Shown piece by piece: positions 1-6,420 of a stretch of 32,114 nucleotides of DNA. Origin of the DNA: Actinomadura montaniterrae (lineage in GTDB: Bacteria; Actinomycetota; Actinomycetes; Streptosporangiales; Streptosporangiaceae); contig NZ_WBMR01000102.1 of assembly GCF_008923365.1 (NCBI RefSeq), positions 1 through 32,114 of the forward strand, in the 5' to 3' direction. The notes below the pieces were generated by a model that saw only the letters and a program-made list of their open reading frames with translations, had not been told where the DNA came from and searched no databases. The position numbers and the translations under genes were made by a program. Numbering within the stretch: the stretch's first letter is position 1; every line of letters starts with the position of its first letter.

Positions 1-978
1 GACCCGGGCGCGGGCCCGGCAGGCGGCGCAGCCCGCGACGTGCTCGGCGACGGACGGGTCGGCGGTGGCGGCGTCCGCGCCGATCTCGCCGCGGCGGTGG
101 AACGTCTGCCACAGCGCGATCGACAGCGGCCCGCGCCTCGGCTCCTCGCGGACGGCGCCGGACGCGCCGTCCGGCGGCGACGCGTCCTCCGCGCCGTCCT
201 CGGCGTCTGCGGCGTCCTCTGCGCCTTCGGTGTCCTCTGCGTCTGCAGCGTCCTCGGCTTCGGGTGCGGGCTGCGGCTTCGGCGGGGTGCGGGCCGCCAG
301 GACGGCGACGGCGGTGGGACGGGCCTCCTCGGCGGGCTCCTCGTCGTCCTGATCCACGACGGGCGCGGCGGGCGCCGCGGACCCGGCGCAGGCCCTGGCG
401 GCCCGGACGGCCTCGGCGGCGAGCGCGGCCTCCATGGCGGCGCCGCCCTGGCGGACCCGCGCGGCGGCGCGGCGTCCCGACATCCCGAGCGCGGCGCCGA
501 GCCGCGCGGGCGGCAGGTCGTGCCGGAACGCCAGCAGCACGGCCTCCTGGTCGACCGGGTCGAGGGCGTCGAGCGCGGTGCGCAGCAGGTCGTGGAGCTC
601 GGCCGACGGCGGCCAGCCGGAGACGTCGCCCGCGTCGGCGCGCTCCAGGAACGGGGTGTCGGAGAACTCGGCGTCCCGGTCCCAGTACAGGTGCCGGGAG
701 CGGCCGCGGCGGATGCAGCGGCGCCGGGCGGCCCCGTAAAGCCAGGAGCTCAGGTGCAGGTGGTCGCGCATACGGGGCGCACGGCGGCACGCGTCGATGA
801 AGGTGTCGTGGACGATGCCGGCAGCGGTCTTCTCATCGCCCGTCATTGACAACGCGTAGTCGTAAAGGCGCTCACCGTACTCGTCATAGAGCGTGCCCAG
901 GGCCGCTTCGTCGCCTTCGTTCAGACCCAGGACCAGTTTCCGGTCCGCCGCGTCTTCGGAGGGGGACAACCTGGGCAT
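1..978 (-). CDS. Sigma-70 family (ECF-like) sigma factor with C-terminal HxxxCxxC motif, partial
   Basis: The frame is open from an ATG at 976-978, preceded by GGGGAG, to the left window edge, so the C-terminus is missing after residue 326. Residues about 15-100 resemble sigma region 2 (DEAALGTLYDEYGERLYDYA). Residues about 125-175 resemble region 4 with its helix-turn-helix (LDALDPVDQEAVLLAFRHDL). An acidic Ala/Glu/Asp linker follows at about 235-266, and then HVAGCAAC at 313-320, which matches the Hx3Cx2C signature of zinc-binding anti-sigma (ZAS) domains. Sigma factors direct RNA polymerase to promoters, and ZAS domains normally sit on separate anti-sigma proteins. I infer a fused self-regulating sigma factor; the missing end could add membrane segments. 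The sigma call is fairly sure, the ZAS call moderate. Confidence 0.8.
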   Translation of the reverse strand, partial: MPRLSPSEDAADRKLVLGLNEGDEAALGTLYDEYGERLYDYALSMTGDEKTAAGIVHDTFIDACRRAPRMRDHLHLSSWLYGAARRRCIRRGRSRHLYWDRDAEFSDTPFLERADAGDVSGWPPSAELHDLLRTALDALDPVDQEAVLLAFRHDLPPARLGAALGMSGRRAAARVRQGGAAMEAALAAEAVRAARACAGSAAPAAPVVDQDDEEPAEEARPTAVAVLAARTPPKPQPAPEAEDAADAEDTEGAEDAADAEDGAEDASPPDGASGAVREEPRRGPLSIALWQTFHRRGEIGADAATADPSVAEHVAGCAACRARARV

Positions 979-1181
979 ACACGCTCCCCGGCACCGGCAT
1001 GGAAGTCCGCCCCCAAAGGGGCCGTCCGGACAATCAGCCCACCTTGCATACACCCCTTGGCCCCGTCGACACCACTCGATCCCCCGAAATCGCCGGTACC
1101 GGTGACCGAGCGCTCAAGTACCCGTACCGCTCCGTGATCACTTTGTTCATGACCGAGCGTCAGAATCCGGTCAGATGATGT

Positions 1182-1200
1182 TATCTTGGTACCATGGTAC
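1182..1200 (+). promoter_or_regulatory. Leaderless -10 element and palindrome over a start codon
   Basis: TATCTT at 1182-1187 fits the actinobacterial -10 pattern TANNNT and lies 6 nt before the ATG at 1194. There is no Shine-Dalgarno, so the transcript may begin at the start codon. The perfect 12-bp palindrome GTACCATGGTAC (1189-1200) covers the predicted transcription start and the start codon, where a bound dimer would block initiation. The rest of the 979-1193 gap shows no further gene; it also carries GACCGAGCG twice (near 1103 and 1151). Confidence 0.4.
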
Positions 1201-1448
1201 AAGTTGACCGTGTCCAGACCGGCCTGCGGATCGAACGCAACGTGCTGAAGGTGCTCAAGGGGCTGGCCGAGTACCTCGACATCTCGCTCGGCGACCTGGT
1301 CGAGGGCATCGCCCTGCACGCCTTCGACGGCAGCGCCCCCTTCTCCCCCGAGACGCTCGGCAAGATCCGGCAGCTCAAGTCCGTGTACGGGCTGACCCTC
1401 ACCGCCGCCGACGCGCACGCCCTGACCGAGGACGGCGATCCCCGATGA
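1194..1448 (+). CDS. Small ribbon-helix-helix-like protein of unknown function
   Basis: An 84-residue protein. The first 45 residues (QTGLRIERNVLKVLKGLAEY, then LDISLGDLVEGIAL) have the strand-helix-helix rhythm of MetJ/Arc-type DNA-binding domains. The family assignment is pattern-based and unverified. The gene overlaps the next one by 4 nt (ATGA), so the two are probably translationally coupled. It has no ribosome binding site, while a TANNNT hexamer lies 6 nt upstream, consistent with a leaderless mRNA. A palindrome lies directly on its start codon, which would suit autoregulation by a dimeric RHH protein. It could alternatively be a non-DNA-binding accessory of the downstream SRPBCC protein. 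Confidence 0.75.
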   Translation: MVQVDRVQTGLRIERNVLKVLKGLAEYLDISLGDLVEGIALHAFDGSAPFSPETLGKIRQLKSVYGLTLTAADAHALTEDGDPR

Positions 1449-1909
1449 GGCGCCGGCTCGCCGGGACCGTCCGGGTCCCGCTGCCGCCCGCCGAGGCGTT
1501 CACCCTGTTCACGCCGCGCGGCGAGGAGCTCTGGGTGGACGGCTGGCGGCCCGCCTTCCCCGCGGACGCCCCCGACGACACCGAACCGGGAACGGTGTTC
1601 GAGACCAGCCACGGCACCGAGCGGACGACCTGGGTCGTCCTCGCCCGCGACCCCGGACGCCGCGTCTCCTACGCCCGCGTGACGCCCGGTCACCGCGCCG
1701 GGACGGTCACCGTCGACGTCGCCCCGCACCCGGACGGCGGCAGCGCCGCCGAGGTCGTCTACGACCTGACGGCCCTCACCGCCGGCGGCGCGCACGGCCT
1801 CGACGCGTTCGCGGGCGGGTACGCGGCGTTCCTGCAATCGTGGGAGGACGCGATCGCCGCGCACCTCGCTCAGTCGGCGCGCTCGACCTCCAGCCCGCCC
1901 TCCGCGTAG
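1445..1909 (+). CDS. SRPBCC (START-like) domain protein
   Basis: A 154-residue protein resembling the SRPBCC/Bet v1-like fold. It begins with a strand ending in PPAEAFTLFTPRGEELW, has a central FETSHGTERTTWVVL stretch and alternating strands (TVTVDVAP, AAEVVYDLTAL), and ends in a long helix (FLQSWEDAIAAHL). Such proteins form a hydrophobic pocket for lipids, polyketides or other small ligands; the substrate here is unknown. The start overlaps the stop of the upstream RHH-like gene (ATGA), which indicates coupling. The 3' end overlaps the convergent acyl-CoA ligase gene by 40 nt, so transcription of one could interfere with the other. Confidence 0.8.
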   Translation: MRRRLAGTVRVPLPPAEAFTLFTPRGEELWVDGWRPAFPADAPDDTEPGTVFETSHGTERTTWVVLARDPGRRVSYARVTPGHRAGTVTVDVAPHPDGGSAAEVVYDLTALTAGGAHGLDAFAGGYAAFLQSWEDAIAAHLAQSARSTSSPPSA

Positions 1910-3492
1910 CGGCGGCGCAGCACCTTCTTGTCGAACTTCCCGACACTCGTCTTGGGGACTTCGGCGATGAACGTCCAGCGCTCCGGGAGCTGCCACTTCG
2001 GCACCCGGTCGGTGAGGAACTCCCTGAGCTGCGCCGCCGTGACCGACGCGCCGTCCCGGACGACCACGGACGCCAGCGGGCGCTCCTGCCAGCGGTCGTC
2101 CGGGACGCCGACCACGGCCGCCTCGAGCACGTCCGGATGGGCCATCAGATGGTTCTCCAGCTCCACCGAGGAGATCCATTCGCCGCCCGACTTGATGACG
2201 TCCTTCGCCCGGTCCGTGAGGACCATGTACCCGTCGGGGGAGAGGTTGCCGACGTCGCCCGTGCGCAGCCACCCGTCGTGGAACTTGCCCGGGTCCTCGT
2301 CGCGGTAGTAGGCGCCGGTGATCCACGGGCCGCGGATCTCCACCTCGCCGACGGCCTCCCCGTCGTTCGGCAGCACCACGTCGCCGTCCCCCACCACCCG
2401 GATCTCCAGGCCGGCCAGGACCCGGCCCTGGCTGACCCGCGCCTGCCAGGCCCGCTCCCCCTCCGCGCCGACCGGCGCGTGCGCCATCGTCGCGACCGGC
2501 GACGTCTCCGTCATCCCCCACGCCTGCACGATCCGCACGCCGATCTCGTCGAACCCGCGCATCAGCGCCTCCGGCACCGCCGACCCGCCGCACGGGACGA
2601 GCCGCAGCGAGCTGAGGTCCGACCCGTGCTCCTTCGTGTACCGCAGCACGTCCGACCAGATCGTCGGGACGGCGCCCGCGATCGTCGGCCGCTCCGCCTC
2701 GATCAGCTTCACCAGCGGCTCCGCCTGCAGGAACCGGTCCGGCATCACCAGCGCCGCGCCGGCCAGCATCGCCGCGTAGGGCAGGCCCCACGCGTTCGCG
2801 TGGAACATCGGGACCACCGGCAGCACCACGTCGGCGCCGCTCATCCCCAGCGCGTTCCCCGTGCACACCGACAGCGAATGCAGGTACGCGGACCGGTGCG
2901 AGTAGACGACGCCCTTCGGGTTGCCCGTAGTACCGCTCGTGTAGCACATGGCCGCCGCCGACCGTTCGTCGATCTCCGGCCAGTCGAACTCCGGCGGCGC
3001 CGCGGCGAGCAGCTCCTCGTACGAGTGCAGCTCCTTGCCCGCCCCGTCCAGCGGCGCGGTGTCGCCGTCGCCCACCACGACGACGTGCCGGACGGTCTTC
3101 ATCTGCGGCAGCACCGGCGCGAGCAGCGGGATCAGCGACCCGTCCACGATGACGACGTGGTCCTCGGCGTGGTTCGCGATGTATACGAGCTGGTCGGGGA
3201 ACAGCCGAAGGTTCAGCGTGTGCAGGACGGCCCCCATCGACGGGACCGCGAGGTACGCCTCCAGATGCTCGGTGTTGTTCCACATGAACGTGGCGACGCG
3301 CTGGTCGCCGTCCACCCCGAGCGCGCGCAGCGCCCCGGCGAGCCGGGCGGCGCGCTCACCGACCTCGGCGTAGCTCCGGCGCCGCGCGCCGTCCCCGGTC
3401 CAGGTCGCGATCTCCGCGGACCCGCACACCTGCGTGCCGTACCGCATGATCGTGGTGATGGTCAGCGGAAAGTCCTGCATGGTGCTCCACAC
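1870..3492 (-). CDS. AMP-dependent acyl-CoA synthetase (fatty acid--CoA ligase)
   Basis: A 540-residue ANL-superfamily enzyme, usual length for FadD-like ligases. It activates a carboxylic acid with ATP to an acyl-adenylate and transfers it to CoA. Visible motifs are the P-loop YTSGTTGNPKG (residues 184-194), WGMTETSP, LRTGDVG, the hinge DRAKDVIKSGGEW and the C-terminal catalytic lysine in SVGKFDKKVLR. No signal peptide or transmembrane segment is seen. The GTG start at 3490-3492 was chosen because GGAGG lies 6 nt upstream; an ATG four codons downstream is the alternative. Chain-length specificity cannot be read from sequence. The gene stands alone, convergent to and overlapping the SRPBCC gene. 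Confidence 0.93.
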   Translation of the reverse strand: MWSTMQDFPLTITTIMRYGTQVCGSAEIATWTGDGARRRSYAEVGERAARLAGALRALGVDGDQRVATFMWNNTEHLEAYLAVPSMGAVLHTLNLRLFPDQLVYIANHAEDHVVIVDGSLIPLLAPVLPQMKTVRHVVVVGDGDTAPLDGAGKELHSYEELLAAAPPEFDWPEIDERSAAAMCYTSGTTGNPKGVVYSHRSAYLHSLSVCTGNALGMSGADVVLPVVPMFHANAWGLPYAAMLAGAALVMPDRFLQAEPLVKLIEAERPTIAGAVPTIWSDVLRYTKEHGSDLSSLRLVPCGGSAVPEALMRGFDEIGVRIVQAWGMTETSPVATMAHAPVGAEGERAWQARVSQGRVLAGLEIRVVGDGDVVLPNDGEAVGEVEIRGPWITGAYYRDEDPGKFHDGWLRTGDVGNLSPDGYMVLTDRAKDVIKSGGEWISSVELENHLMAHPDVLEAAVVGVPDDRWQERPLASVVVRDGASVTAAQLREFLTDRVPKWQLPERWTFIAEVPKTSVGKFDKKVLRRRYAEGGLEVERAD

Positions 3493-3602
3493 GGCACACC
3501 TCCGGCTCGCTGAGGCCTAGCTGCGGAACTCCGTTCTAGCCCACCGCCCCCCATTTGCCCAGAGGCCGGCCCGACCCGTGCGCCGAACCCCGGCCACCAC
3601 CA

Positions 3603-3650
3603 CGGGCAGGCACGCGGAGGGAGCGCCAGCGAGTGGAGCGGGCCTGCCCG
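3603..3650. terminator. Upstream hairpin of a double intergenic hairpin
   Basis: CGGGCAGGC (3603-3611) pairs perfectly with GCCTGCCCG (3642-3650) around a 30-nt loop rich in GGAG and GAGCG motifs. It lies in the gap 3493-3702, directly next to a longer hairpin. The long loop makes it a weaker terminator candidate than its neighbour. The remainder of the gap shows no gene. Confidence 0.4.
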
Positions 3651-3652
3651 CC

Positions 3653-3708
3653 GACTGACAGGCTGTTTCGCGCGGAGCCCTTGCGGAGCGGGAAACAGCC
3701 TGTCAGTC
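3653..3708. terminator. Bidirectional terminator-like hairpin
   Basis: GACTGACAGGCTGTTTC (3653-3669) and GAAACAGCCTGTCAGTC (3692-3708) form a perfect 17-bp stem with a 22-nt loop. The right arm covers the stop codon of the SigE-type sigma gene (3703-3705). It most likely ends that minus-strand transcript. There is no run of T beyond the short TTTC in the stem. Confidence 0.6.
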
Positions 3709-4263
3709 GTGACGGGGGTTCCAGGGGGTCGTCCCCCTGGGCTGGCTGGGCACTCCGGGGAAGTCGTCGCCTAGGGCGTCGTCGTCGCGGAGGCGGGCCA
3801 TGGCGCGGGAGACGGTGCTCTTGACCGTGCCGACGCTGACGCCGAGGACGTCGGCGATCTCCGCTTCGGACATGTCCTCGTAATAGCGGAGCATGACCGC
3901 GAGGCGCTGGCGCTCGGGGAGCCGGCCGAGCGCGCGGCCGAGCGCGTCGCGCATTTCGGCGCGCCGGGTGTGATCGTCCACCGGACGGTCAGGAACTTCA
4001 TCCGTGGGGTAGATATCCAACTTTTTCCGGCGCCACCATGAGATCTGCGTGTTCGCCATGGCGCGCCGGACGTAGCCGTCGACGGCGGCGCGGTCGTGGA
4101 TGCGGTCCCAGGCGAGGTAGGTCTTGGCGAGCGCGGCCTGCAGCAGGTCCTCGGCCTCGGCGCGGTCGCTGGTCAGGCGCATCGCGGCGCGCAGCAGGGT
4201 GGGGCCGCGGTCCGCCACGTAGGCGCGGAACTCCTCGTGCCGCGTGCTGCTCACCGTCACCAC
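3703..4263 (-). CDS. SigE-family RNA polymerase sigma factor
   Basis: About 186 residues from the GTG at 4261-4263. Region 2 is seen in HEEFRAYVADRGPTLLRAAM followed by DRAEAEDLLQAALAKTYLAW. Region 4 is seen in LPERQRLAVMLRYYEDMSEA followed by EIADVLGVSVGTVKSTVSRA. This is the pattern of the SigE-like short sigma factors common in actinomycetes, which usually respond to envelope or other stresses. The open frame extends to 4419, but the extra N-terminus lacks family similarity and has poor codon use. No clear Shine-Dalgarno precedes the chosen GTG, so the exact start is uncertain; a second GTG follows directly. No anti-sigma gene lies beside it. It is divergent from the DPBB-like/MauE-like pair. 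Confidence 0.88.
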   Translation of the reverse strand: MVTVSSTRHEEFRAYVADRGPTLLRAAMRLTSDRAEAEDLLQAALAKTYLAWDRIHDRAAVDGYVRRAMANTQISWWRRKKLDIYPTDEVPDRPVDDHTRRAEMRDALGRALGRLPERQRLAVMLRYYEDMSEAEIADVLGVSVGTVKSTVSRAMARLRDDDALGDDFPGVPSQPRGTTPWNPRHD

Positions 4264-4536
4264 CGAACCAGGGGTCGCGGAGCCGGCGAGCCAGTCGATC
4301 TTGGCGGCGCCGGTTCCCGGTACAGTTGACGATCTCAGGTTGATCGTAATTCCGGTCCTACTTAAAGTACATATCCGGGTCAACCAGTTAATAATCCTCA
4401 TCCGAGGTCGATTGAACATCTCCCGTCGATCGACTTATCGCGACAAATCCGTCGACAGCGCGTGCACCGCGCGTGACTCTTGACTCGCCGTCCTAACAGA
4501 CGTCACGCCCCGTGAAGTTCGAGCCGGAGTGCCGCC
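4264..4536. promoter_or_regulatory. Divergent AT-richer promoter region
   Basis: This 273-nt gap separates the divergent sigma gene and the DPBB-like gene. Positions about 4330-4480 are clearly lower in GC than the surroundings. On the minus strand TTGACC lies within 4375-4385. On the plus strand TTGACT lies at 4480-4485. Neither has a convincing -10 at standard spacing. The perfect palindrome GTCGATCGAC sits at 4425-4434. I cannot assign promoters firmly. Confidence 0.4.
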
Positions 4537-5529
4537 ATGCCGCTACCCCACCGCCGTGGAGCCAGGCGCCGCCGTCTCCGGGAGGCCGTGCTCGGCGCGT
4601 CCCCGGAGACCGGTGCCGGCCTCCCGGAGAACGCCGCCCGGCCGCTCGGCGCGCTGTCCGGGACGATCCTGGACGCCAGCCCGCACCTGCTGGTGCTGGA
4701 CGCCGACGGCGCCGAGCTGCGGCTCGCGATGAGCGGGGACACGACCGTGTGGCACGGCGGGCGCGGGGGCCTCGCCGCGCTGCGCCCGGGGCGCGAGGCG
4801 ATCGTGCGGCCGAAGGCCGGCGGGCCGGGCGTCGACCGGATCTGGGTCGACGCGGACCGGGTCGCCGGCACCCTGCTGGCGTGCGGGCGGGACGCCTGGG
4901 AGGTGGACATGGGCCCCCATCGCGGCCGCGCCCATGTGGCGATCCCCCCGCACGCCCTCCAGCAGGTGCTGGTCCGGCACCCGCGGCTGGAGCCCGGCTA
5001 CCTCGTCGACGTGATCTGCGTGCGCTCCCCCGGCGGGCCGCAGGCGGTGCGCCCGGGCACGTCGCAGCCGGGCTACCGGGCCGACGACCTGGCCGGGCCG
5101 GAGGCGTCCGAGCCCGCGCCGGCGGTGCTGCGCGGGACGGCGACCTGGTTCGCACGGCCCCCGGCGCCGCGCGGCGCGGCGTACCCGGCGGTCGATCCGG
5201 AGGGCGACGGCGGCGGGTGCGCGGACGCCCCGTCCGGCTGCGTCGCGTTCCCGTACCTGTCGATCGGCAGCGAGATCACGGTGCACAACGAGTGCAGCGG
5301 GCGCGCGGGGCGCGTCCCGGTCGTGGAGTGCGGCTGCGCGGCGGCCCGGTTCTGCGACCGGTGCGTGGAGTGCGGGGCGTCGCCGCGCGGCCGGATCGTG
5401 GAGCTGACCCCGGAGACGTTCGTGGGGCTCGGCGGCGATCTGGAGGCCGGGTGCTTCAACGTGCTCGCGCGGCCGGACGTCCCGGCCATCGGTTTCGGCG
5501 GCGCCGCGGAGGAGGGCTCGTCATGGTGA
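4537..5529 (+). CDS. Cys-rich protein with C-terminal RlpA/DPBB-like domain, unknown function
   Basis: A 330-residue protein from the ATG at 4537, with GGAG 8 nt upstream. Residues about 38-180 look like an all-beta domain (SGTILDASPHLLVLDADGAE). Residues about 199-312 follow the RlpA double-psi beta-barrel pattern: GTATWF at 200-205, then FPYLSIGSEITVHN, then RGRIVELTPETFVGLGG. The usual NDRGPF turn is replaced by a Cys-rich insert with CxxCxxC at 273-279. Nine cysteines lie between 228 and 306. No signal peptide is visible, although RlpA proteins are normally exported. It overlaps the MauE-like gene by 7 nt. The function is unknown; a thiol-redox or zinc-binding role is inference. Confidence 0.8.
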   Translation: MPLPHRRGARRRRLREAVLGASPETGAGLPENAARPLGALSGTILDASPHLLVLDADGAELRLAMSGDTTVWHGGRGGLAALRPGREAIVRPKAGGPGVDRIWVDADRVAGTLLACGRDAWEVDMGPHRGRAHVAIPPHALQQVLVRHPRLEPGYLVDVICVRSPGGPQAVRPGTSQPGYRADDLAGPEASEPAPAVLRGTATWFARPPAPRGAAYPAVDPEGDGGGCADAPSGCVAFPYLSIGSEITVHNECSGRAGRVPVVECGCAAARFCDRCVECGASPRGRIVELTPETFVGLGGDLEAGCFNVLARPDVPAIGFGGAAEEGSSW

Positions 5530-6353
5530 CGTTCCAGAACACGCAGGTCCTGCTGCTGGCGATGGTGCTGCTGGCGGCGTGCCTGGCGAAGCTGACGATC
5601 CGCGAGCGGGTGGCGGACGCGCCGGACCACGTGCACGGCGTGCCGGTCCCGGCCGGGCTCGCGGGGCTGACGGCGCTGCGCCGCAGCCGCGGGCTGAACG
5701 TCGGGCTCGGGCTCGGCGAGGGGCTGCTCGGCCTGGCGCTGCTGGTGACCTCCCAGTTCTCCGTGCGGCTGGCGACGACGCTGGCGTTCGCGGCGGCGAC
5801 CTGGGTGGTGGGGGAGCTGCGCGTGCGGCGGCCGGACGCGGGGTGCGGCTGCTTCGGCGGCCTCAGCGCCAAGCGGGTCGGCCGCCGCAGCGTGGCGCGC
5901 GCGCTGCTGTTCACCGGCGCGGGCATAGCGTCGCTGGGCGCGCCCATGGCGGGCCTGGACGTGCTGCGGGACGAGCACACGCAGGTGGGGCCGGTGCTGA
6001 TTCTGGAGCTGGCGCTGTTCGCGGCGCTGTCTCCCGAGTTGCCGGAGCTGCTGGACAGGCGGTCCCGCGCGCGCGGGCTGGGGCGTCCGGAGACGCCGTG
6101 CGAGCGGCGCCGCAGCCCCCTGGCGGAGACGTATGCGGCGCTCTATGACAGCGCCGCATGGGTGGAGCACGAGAACGCCGTGGCCAGCGCGGTCCCGCTG
6201 GACGTGTGGCGCGAGGGCTGCTGGCGGTTCGTCGTCTACCCGGCCCGCGTCGACGGGCAGGACCTGGAGGTCGTGTTCGCGGTGTCGACGGCGGAGCGGG
6301 GCCGGACCGTCCGGGCGGCGCTCGTCCCGGCACCGGTGACGACCTCTGTCTAA
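5523..6353 (+). CDS. MauE/DoxX-like redox-associated membrane protein
   Basis: A 276-residue protein. The N-terminal half has several hydrophobic segments (about 8-24, 43-50, 58-76, 84-97, 126-146, 155-170) and CGCF at residues 108-111, the pattern of MauE/DoxX-family membrane proteins. MauE helps form disulfides in methylamine dehydrogenase, and related proteins serve other thiol-redox tasks. Residues about 180-276 form a soluble extension (ETYAALYDSAAWVEHENAVA) that I do not recognise. The ATG at 5523 overlaps the stop of the Cys-rich DPBB-like gene, so the two are probably co-translated. No methylamine dehydrogenase genes are present, so the substrate is more likely the Cys-rich partner (inference). 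Confidence 0.78.
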   Translation: MVTFQNTQVLLLAMVLLAACLAKLTIRERVADAPDHVHGVPVPAGLAGLTALRRSRGLNVGLGLGEGLLGLALLVTSQFSVRLATTLAFAAATWVVGELRVRRPDAGCGCFGGLSAKRVGRRSVARALLFTGAGIASLGAPMAGLDVLRDEHTQVGPVLILELALFAALSPELPELLDRRSRARGLGRPETPCERRRSPLAETYAALYDSAAWVEHENAVASAVPLDVWREGCWRFVVYPARVDGQDLEVVFAVSTAERGRTVRAALVPAPVTTSV

Positions 6354-6360
6354 CCGAGTA

Positions 6361-6388
6361 TTGGACGCGTCCAAGAATGCCGTAGAGA
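6361..6388 (+). promoter_or_regulatory. Palindrome and possible promoter of the tricorn protease gene
   Basis: TTGGACGCGTCCAA (6361-6374) is a perfect 14-bp palindrome. Its first half, TTGGAC, could be a -35 with TAGAGA at 6383-6388 as a -10 (16-nt spacer). An operator overlapping the -35 would allow repression of the downstream protease. The promoter match is modest. Confidence 0.35.
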
Positions 6389-6420
6389 TTCCTCGCGGGG
6401 AGAGCGGGCACTGACCGCGC

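Noticed and set aside
1840..3513. Long plus-strand frame opposite the acyl-CoA ligase
   Set aside because: The ligase motifs are all on the minus strand; the other frame is His/Arg-rich low complexity.
4512..6353. A single 613-residue fusion of the DPBB-like and MauE-like genes
   Set aside because: The first part of that frame is a shadow (Arg/Gly-rich); the real first gene is in another frame and ends at 5529 by overlapping the MauE-like start.
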